From the NCBI RefSeq assembly GCF_000023705.1, contig NC_012968.1, positions 1,550,001 to 1,614,000 of the forward strand: a stretch of 64,000 bases of DNA. The letters run 5' to 3'. Position 1 is the stretch's first letter, and the number at the start of each line of letters is the position of its first letter. Positions 58,934-64,000 of the stretch are shown in pieces. Made by a program: the position numbers and the translations under genes. Below the pieces are notes generated by a model. The model searched no databases. It was not told the DNA's origin and was given only the letters and a program-made list of their open reading frames with translations. Origin of the DNA: Methylotenera mobilis JLW8. GTDB lineage: Bacteria > Pseudomonadota > Gammaproteobacteria > Burkholderiales > Methylophilaceae.

Positions 58934-59752
58934 ATGAACCCTGCTGTACGCGCTGAAAGTCTCATAAATGAATTATGTATTTCATCTGCAAATGAAATTG
59001 ATGTAGAAGTTATTGCTTTCGATTCTGGGATTGAGATTTTATACGAGCGTCTCTATGGCTGCGAAGCTACACTGGTTGGTTTTGGTTCAAAAGCAATCGC
59101 AACGATTAGTCCATCTTCAAGCCGAGGCAGGGAGCGCTTTTCAATTGCGCATGAAATAGGACATTGGCTTATGCATAGAGGAAAATCTTTTCGTTGCAGA
59201 GTTGATGATATTGTCCAAAATTACGAAGCTAACATCCAACTGGAAAAAGAGGCGGACTTATTTGCATCTCATTTGTTGATGCCAACTTGCTTATTTCAAC
59301 CAGCTATCAAAGCAGCAAACCGTCCAGGACTGAGAGACCTTCAAGAAATAGCCAATCAATTTGATGTCAGCCTTCAAGCCGTGTCCATACGATTGGCATT
59401 GCTGGATTCGCTTCCAGTAATTGTTGCCTGTTACAACAAGGCTGGACTCAAATGGTCATTAAAATCCCCTCATATTCCCAAGAGATGGTGGCTGTGTCAG
59501 AAGCTGGATGAGGATAGTTTCGCATACGACTTGCTTTACTCTGGCAAGCTCTGTCCACGGCTTGCGAAGCAGCCTGCAGAAACTTGGTTTGAAAATGATG
59601 ACGCGGATCAATATGAAATACTTGAGCAGTGCATGGTTTCAACAAAAGATCATGTTCTTGTACTGCTATATTTAAACGACCCAGAAATGTTTAATGTTGG
59701 ATTTGATCCTAATGTAGGGAAATCGCGTTTTAGCGTAAAAACCTCTTGGTAA
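58934..59752 (+). CDS. ImmA/IrrE-family metallopeptidase
   Basis: A 272-aa protein with the zinc motif HEIGH at residues 73-77 (RFSIAHEIGHWLMH) and the third ligand Glu in EKEADLFASHLLMP (about 106). The N-terminal ~160 residues are the peptidase; the C-terminal ~110 residues (VIVACYNKAG to the end) form a separate, uncharacterised domain that may sense a signal. ImmA/IrrE proteases cut repressors of mobile elements (ImmR, DdrO). It starts 6 bp after the helical gene, so the three are one operon. Confidence 0.88.
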   Translation: MNPAVRAESLINELCISSANEIDVEVIAFDSGIEILYERLYGCEATLVGFGSKAIATISPSSSRGRERFSIAHEIGHWLMHRGKSFRCRVDDIVQNYEANIQLEKEADLFASHLLMPTCLFQPAIKAANRPGLRDLQEIANQFDVSLQAVSIRLALLDSLPVIVACYNKAGLKWSLKSPHIPKRWWLCQKLDEDSFAYDLLYSGKLCPRLAKQPAETWFENDDADQYEILEQCMVSTKDHVLVLLYLNDPEMFNVGFDPNVGKSRFSVKTSW

Positions 59753-59778
59753 TTTCAATAACTTTAATAATTATTAAT

Positions 59779-60126
59779 TCAATTTGCTTGTTGTTGTACT
59801 AATGTCTTTTTTTTAGTGAATTCGAAGGTTACATCCCGATGCGTAATAGGTAAATACTTAATTATCAATGCACGTTTAATTATTTGCAATTCTGAGTTTT
59901 TGGGATCCCCAGGCTCATCTATCAATTGGTAAATTCTACCGCTTTCTGTCTTACCTATTTTGTTTTGAGGATACCACTCAACTATCTTTGTAGATACTCC
60001 TCCACATCCATCAATACTTTCACAGAAATAATATGCATCTCCCTCGATGGTTTGAAGTTCTTGTATGACCATAGATTTGTAAACTAAATAACTAGGAGAT
60101 ACTACTCCAATACTCTTTATGGCCAT
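59779..60126 (-). CDS. Unknown 115-aa protein at the end of the transposition operon
   Basis: Function not recognised. The sequence is beta-rich and soluble (VYKSMVIQELQTIEGDAYYF, CESIDGCGGVSTKIVEWYPQ). Its ATG overlaps the stop of the TniB-like gene (TAATG), so it is translated with the transposition genes. In related elements a target-selection (TniQ/TnsD) gene could stand here, but there is no zinc-finger TniQ motif and the protein is too short. It is convergent with the IrrE gene. Confidence 0.65.
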   Translation of the reverse strand: MAIKSIGVVSPSYLVYKSMVIQELQTIEGDAYYFCESIDGCGGVSTKIVEWYPQNKIGKTESGRIYQLIDEPGDPKNSELQIIKRALIIKYLPITHRDVTFEFTKKKTLVQQQAN

Positions 60127-61436
60127 TACAAACTATCACGAAACTTTTTGGCATTATTTATCAACTCTTGACTGTTAAGTTTATTGTTCTTACCTAGGGG
60201 AACAACATTATTTTTATTTTTCTTAAAAGTTGATTGAATTTCCTTCGCGGCTTTACGTTCAGGGCCAGTTAATGCTGATTTAAGCTCCATTTCTGCAACC
60301 AAGTCATTTCTATGCGCTCTAGCATCCTCAAAAAATTGAGTTGCTGCATCCTTGGGCATTGGCAACGAGCACCACAAATCAGCTCTGCCTTTGTGAGGAT
60401 GATTGAGTATCATTTGATTGAGAATAATTTCAGAATCTTTGCGATAGCTTGAAAACTCATATGATTTGTAGGCACGCTCCAATGCTGACATATCAATCAA
60501 CCCTTTTGATGGATAGACAATTCTAAATGCTTCGCAGATTAATCGCCTAGTTGCACGCTTTCTACCAGCAGTCATTATATAAATTCTTTTTGCGTCACTC
60601 TCTGCATCAAACTTGATTATTTCTGGCGCAACTTCCTTTTGGAATCCTAAAGTATTCATCCAGCACTCTGAATTGTAAGAGTCAGGACGTAGCACTATTG
60701 GGTTTGATAATAACCTCTCAACTTCTTCAACTGGCCTGCGTTGTAACTTATTAAGTAGACTAAAATTTGCACAAAACATCCATGGCACACCTACGTAACA
60801 TAAAGATAATAACATTTGAGAAATAATCGTATTAGCCGTGCTTGAACTAGTAGCAAACTGGAACTCATCAGCGATAATAAACGGAATGGAGTCCCTGTAT
60901 GATTGAAATCTAGCTACGTAATTAAGATTTTTTGCGTCACTATTCGTTAAAGCTTTCATCAAATCATTAACACTTTTCCTAGGGCCGATCGTAATTAACT
61001 TGGGAGTTGCCATTACAAATGGTGAGTGATATTGATTTAACTCTATATATTGTTCGCAACCCATAACCCGTAAAAACGCTTTTAATAAACTAGTTTTTCC
61101 AATTCCAGCCAGCCCCGTTAAACAAATAGGTAGCTCAAATTGCTTAAGCGGCACATCTTCGTCATATATACCCATTAAAAAATTTTCGATATCACTATAA
61201 GTAAGCCGATAATGGGCATCTGCTGCCCCAATCAATCTTGCAAGTATGTCAACACATTGATTAGTAGGATAAAACGTTTGATCTAAAAGAGACTCTAGTT
61301 TTGCGCATGCCAACTCAATAGGTAATGAATAAAGATCCTCTAAGGGAGAGACTCTTACTGTAGCCAGTTCTTTTATTCGCTCTTTATTCAATAAGTCAGC
61401 AAATCGATGAGCCCATGGATTGATTTTATTCTGCAT
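60126..61436 (-). CDS. tniB: TniB/TnsC-like AAA+ transposition ATPase
   Basis: The regulator ATPase that links target choice to the transposase. The 436-aa protein has Walker A GLAGIGKT at residues 108-115, Walker B IIADEF at 187-192, and conserved WMFCANFSLLNKLQRRPVEEVERLLSNPI with an arginine-rich sensor region. It is longer than Tn5053 TniB because of a C-terminal lysine-rich tail. The start overlaps the transposase stop by one base (TGATG). Confidence 0.88.
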   Translation of the reverse strand: MQNKINPWAHRFADLLNKERIKELATVRVSPLEDLYSLPIELACAKLESLLDQTFYPTNQCVDILARLIGAADAHYRLTYSDIENFLMGIYDEDVPLKQFELPICLTGLAGIGKTSLLKAFLRVMGCEQYIELNQYHSPFVMATPKLITIGPRKSVNDLMKALTNSDAKNLNYVARFQSYRDSIPFIIADEFQFATSSSTANTIISQMLLSLCYVGVPWMFCANFSLLNKLQRRPVEEVERLLSNPIVLRPDSYNSECWMNTLGFQKEVAPEIIKFDAESDAKRIYIMTAGRKRATRRLICEAFRIVYPSKGLIDMSALERAYKSYEFSSYRKDSEIILNQMILNHPHKGRADLWCSLPMPKDAATQFFEDARAHRNDLVAEMELKSALTGPERKAAKEIQSTFKKNKNNVVPLGKNNKLNSQELINNAKKFRDSL

Positions 61437-63469
61437 CAGGCTACCCTAGACCTTCTTAAGTTAGTTGAGGCTGAATGGATAACTTCGTTGGTTTCTTGTC
61501 GAGATTTATCATTCTTAACGGGACGACCTTTCTTGCGACTACCACCTTCATAATCCTTGCCTACATCCTCTTCAAACCTTACCTGAGCATCAACATGAAC
61601 AGCATGAGCATGCAAACGAAAAGCAGACTGGACAATCTTTCTATTTTGATTCCAATCATTCAACTCGTCGATTGAAGTGAAAAGTGTCTCTGAATCGCCC
61701 CTTATCCTGAGCATTGCCGGCACTTCAATTAACCTACCGCTAACATCAACCCAAATGTAGCGTGTACACATATCCATCATATATCCGCTAACTTTTGTAA
61801 CACCTGGCATATCAAATAAACCTGACTCTCTGAGTGATTCAGAAAAATATAATCTCCCTAAAAGGTAAATACCATCCTCTTTAACCGTAAACTCAACAGG
61901 ACTTAAAAACGCCCTAACAGCATCGTCAAATGAGATTGGTTGTGCATCGTTACGATAAAGTTGATCGTAATGCTTCCATAATCCATTGGGGGATGGGGTT
62001 ACATCTATCATTTCTGAATCAGGGTCAATCCTATCCTCCATGTTTGCACTTTCATTGAAAGTAATCAGTCTTCTAATTTCTCTTCGTGCAAGTTGAACAG
62101 GTGTTAAACCGCTTTCAACATAAGTAGGCTGGCCTTCGATTGAAATATCTCTAGGGTGACTAGATTCAACAGTTGCTTTAGATTGCCCAGAATAAGATGG
62201 TGACATATCTTTGATTGGAATAATCTTTTCTAAGCGCTCAATTAGATCTTTAGATGAACCAGGTCCTCTATCTACAGTAAAATGAGGAGGTAATCCTTCA
62301 CTCATCCATTCATTCTCCTTGAGACTAATTCCAAAATATCGACAAAATGCATGTTTTGGAATTGCCATCGAGAACAACATCATTCTGTATGCTGTTAACC
62401 TTTCCTCTCCAAATGAAAAACCAATGCCAAGCTTGCTCCCAGAAAGCAGGTCTCGACCTACTACCACACATAAAGGGGGCAAAGTTGAGCCCTCAACATA
62501 ACCTCGGGGAAAGTCAGATGTATAGTATCCATCAACTTCAACGCGCTCGTACAAATTTGAAATTTCTTCTGAGAATCGGCCTTTTGAATTCGAAAGCTTA
62601 GTTCTAACACGCACTTCCCCATAAATTTTTATTTGAATCTGCTCTTGGCTGTAAGCTTTTTTCACCTGATATCTGAACTGATCGTATGTGGGGAAAGCGC
62701 TTTCATTTTTACTAATCAGAATTTTCATTCCTTTTTTCTGAATACTTAAATGACAATTAAAATACTTAACCATTGCCCCCCTATAGATCGACACCATAGA
62801 TTTACCTAACACAGCTAAATTATCAAAACTATCAACGCAGCGCTTAGCAAGATCAGTGGACATACCATAGCCATAATTTCGCCCCTGAGACTTTGATGGG
62901 GCTCCAAATTTAGTATCTGGATGTTTTAAGCGGTTCCAATTCCCACTATTATGAAAAGGAGGTAATAGTGACCATATATTTCTTCCAAAAATTAGATATG
63001 TCAAAAACCATAATGTGTATCTGGAAATGTTTTGTGAAGTTTCACACCGTTGAGCATACCTACTGATTTCTTCTTGTGGAGACTTCGCTTTTAATATTTC
63101 AGCACTATTAGTTACAGCCTCTGTAATAATCTTAAATCGTTCTGTCACTCGAGTTGAATGACTAACTTTAGGCTTACCCGTTCTGTAGTCATCAATTCTG
63201 GAAAGATCATATCCTTCAAACTTCTCTAACCATGGTGGCAATGTGTTTTGTGTTTCACACATTAAAATTGAATTCTGTTTTACTCCAGCTTCAAAGGTTT
63301 GCTGATTAACCGACACCAAACTTGCTTTTATAGCCTTCTTTTCTGCATATTCAAAAAATACCAATAAAACACGTCTACTGTTTGAATCACTGTTTAAAAA
63401 ATAATACTCAATTTCTTTACATATTGACTTCCACCCTTCTGGAGCATGTATCTTAGCGCCTATCTTCAT
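61436..63469 (-). CDS. tniA: DDE transposase of the Mu/TniA/TnsB type
   Basis: The 677-aa integrase-fold transposase. The DDE triad is visible: Asp313 in YERVEVDGYY, Asp400 in HFTVDRGPGSS and Glu435 in QSKATVESSHPR. An N-terminal helix-turn-helix and a C-terminal Mu-C-like beta-barrel (IYLLGRLYFSESLRESGLF, RYIWVDVSGRLIEVPAM) flank the core. The C-terminal tail is basic (RKKGRPVKNDKSRQE). The start overlaps the TnsA-like stop by 4 bp. Confidence 0.9.
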   Translation of the reverse strand: MKIGAKIHAPEGWKSICKEIEYYFLNSDSNSRRVLLVFFEYAEKKAIKASLVSVNQQTFEAGVKQNSILMCETQNTLPPWLEKFEGYDLSRIDDYRTGKPKVSHSTRVTERFKIITEAVTNSAEILKAKSPQEEISRYAQRCETSQNISRYTLWFLTYLIFGRNIWSLLPPFHNSGNWNRLKHPDTKFGAPSKSQGRNYGYGMSTDLAKRCVDSFDNLAVLGKSMVSIYRGAMVKYFNCHLSIQKKGMKILISKNESAFPTYDQFRYQVKKAYSQEQIQIKIYGEVRVRTKLSNSKGRFSEEISNLYERVEVDGYYTSDFPRGYVEGSTLPPLCVVVGRDLLSGSKLGIGFSFGEERLTAYRMMLFSMAIPKHAFCRYFGISLKENEWMSEGLPPHFTVDRGPGSSKDLIERLEKIIPIKDMSPSYSGQSKATVESSHPRDISIEGQPTYVESGLTPVQLARREIRRLITFNESANMEDRIDPDSEMIDVTPSPNGLWKHYDQLYRNDAQPISFDDAVRAFLSPVEFTVKEDGIYLLGRLYFSESLRESGLFDMPGVTKVSGYMMDMCTRYIWVDVSGRLIEVPAMLRIRGDSETLFTSIDELNDWNQNRKIVQSAFRLHAHAVHVDAQVRFEEDVGKDYEGGSRKKGRPVKNDKSRQETNEVIHSASTNLRRSRVA

Positions 63470-63999
63470 GACGCCTCCTTGAACCAGTCGGCATAAACTT
63501 CTAAAACATCACGTGCTTCTGGATTAAGAGGTTTATTGATTAAAATCGGTGAAAATAAATCTACTCTGAGCTCTCGATTCCAGATCAGTTGATAAAAAAT
63601 AGTGCGGCACTGATAAACAGAATATTTTCTTCTTGTAGAAAAATTTTCAATAACACTGTTTGGGGCGATGCCAATTTCCATAGCAGTTTTATAGGCACTT
63701 GCAATTTCATTATGCTGTTCAACATTGAGATTAACTTCACTAGCATGATGAAGAAAAAGCTGCCTTAAGTTCGCAACTACATTTGAGTCAATAAATTCAT
63801 CCGAGATATGAGTCGTGCGAATATCACAGTCTGAGTAATAAACCTGCTCAATTTGATGCCTAACTAGCAAATCCTGATGAAATTGATTGCCAGCATTTCC
63901 TTTACTTTTACTTTGAGACTCTAAAAACTGTTCACGCTTGCCCTTTATGGACCAATTGATGCAAAAAACATCACCAACATCATTTTTAACAGCCCATAG
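63466..63999 (-). CDS. TnsA-like transposon endonuclease, N-terminal part outside the window
   Basis: The visible 177 residues are the C-terminal part. The frame is open to the window edge and encodes LWAVKNDVGDVFCINWSIKG before the first listed TTG at 63870; the Asp and the Lys of SIKG fit the end of the TnsA nuclease core, so the gene starts beyond 64000 and the TTG is not the start. The rest (DEFIDSNVVANLRQLFLHHA and the final ARDVLEVYADWFKEAS) resembles the TnsA C-terminal domain. TnsA cuts the non-transferred strand for cut-and-paste movement. It couples to the transposase gene by ATGA. Confidence 0.75.
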   Translation of the reverse strand, partial: LWAVKNDVGDVFCINWSIKGKREQFLESQSKSKGNAGNQFHQDLLVRHQIEQVYYSDCDIRTTHISDEFIDSNVVANLRQLFLHHASEVNLNVEQHNEIASAYKTAMEIGIAPNSVIENFSTRRKYSVYQCRTIFYQLIWNRELRVDLFSPILINKPLNPEARDVLEVYADWFKEAS

Positions 64000-64000
64000 C

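Larger units (their letters stand above)
53561..64000. mobile_element. Tn7/Tn5053-like transposon, right part outside the window
   Basis: A TnsA-like endonuclease, DDE transposase and TniB/TnsC-like ATPase are in one minus-strand operon at the right edge; tnsA-type genes normally lie near one end, so that end is beyond 64000. The proposed left limit is the repeat cluster. The cargo (RES protein, ubiquitin-like cassette, sigma/IrrE cassette) looks accessory and AT-richer than the core genes. The gene order TnsA-like, TniA, TniB and a further small gene resembles the tniCAB backbone of Tn6022-type elements. Exact ends and target duplication are not seen. Confidence 0.6.

Noticed and set aside
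63466-63870. 134-aa ORF with a TTG start as a complete gene
   Set aside because: The frame is open to the window edge and the upstream residues match the TnsA core, so this is only the 3' part of a longer gene.

Overview
The window looks like a chromosome segment from a betaproteobacterium, most likely of the family Methylophilaceae (Methylotenera or a close relative). This is an inference from the feel of the proteins and from gene order: ftsK-lolA-rarA-serS, earP next to an EF-P with arginine at position 32, an AddAB-type recombination pair, and a Bub-like island beside kdp. No rRNA, tRNA or CRISPR array was recognised.

Region 1 (1-52.5 kb) is ordinary core genome. It holds a nitrilase-family amidase (cut by the window start), tldD, mfd, a PAS-GGDEF-EAL protein, hflX, alanine dehydrogenase, the addA/addB-like helicase-nuclease pair, greB, earP and efp, rpiA, a MltF-type lipoprotein, an EamA transporter, serS, rarA, lolA, ftsK, dps, trxB, an Smr protein, ccoG, a DUF934-sulfite/nitrite reductase pair, two MocR-type regulators, an isolated flaG with a good sigma-28 promoter, a DUF1348 protein, an ABC exporter, ispD-ispF, a small lipoprotein and a PaiB-like flavoprotein. 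It ends with a complete minus-strand kdp operon: a 30-codon membrane ORF, kdpF, A, B, C, D and E, behind a near-perfect KdpE box.

Region 2 (52.6-53.7 kb) is a boundary zone. It has the decayed remains of an IS3-family element, then four copies of a 15-bp repeat in a divergent arrangement that look like transposase-binding sites.

Region 3 (53.7-64 kb, running off the right edge) is accessory DNA. At the far right is a Tn7/Tn5053-type transposition operon on the minus strand: a TnsA-like endonuclease (cut by the window end), a DDE transposase, a TniB/TnsC-like AAA ATPase and a 115-aa unknown. Inside are two divergent cassettes. One (minus) encodes a 90-aa multiubiquitin-type ubiquitin-like protein, a ThiF/E1 enzyme with an extra N-terminal domain, a DUF6527 Cys/His/Ser-rich protein and a zinc-finger protein. 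The other (plus) encodes a sigma-like factor, a small helical protein and an ImmA/IrrE metallopeptidase. A 38-bp imperfect palindrome sits between them. A RES-domain protein with zinc-ribbon and HEPN-like N-terminal parts lies next to the repeats. The most interesting reading is a transposon-borne, bacterial ubiquitination-like (Bub-like) conjugation system paired with a protease-triggered sigma switch, probably for defence. The pairing and the trigger model are inferences; only the gene families and layout are directly visible.
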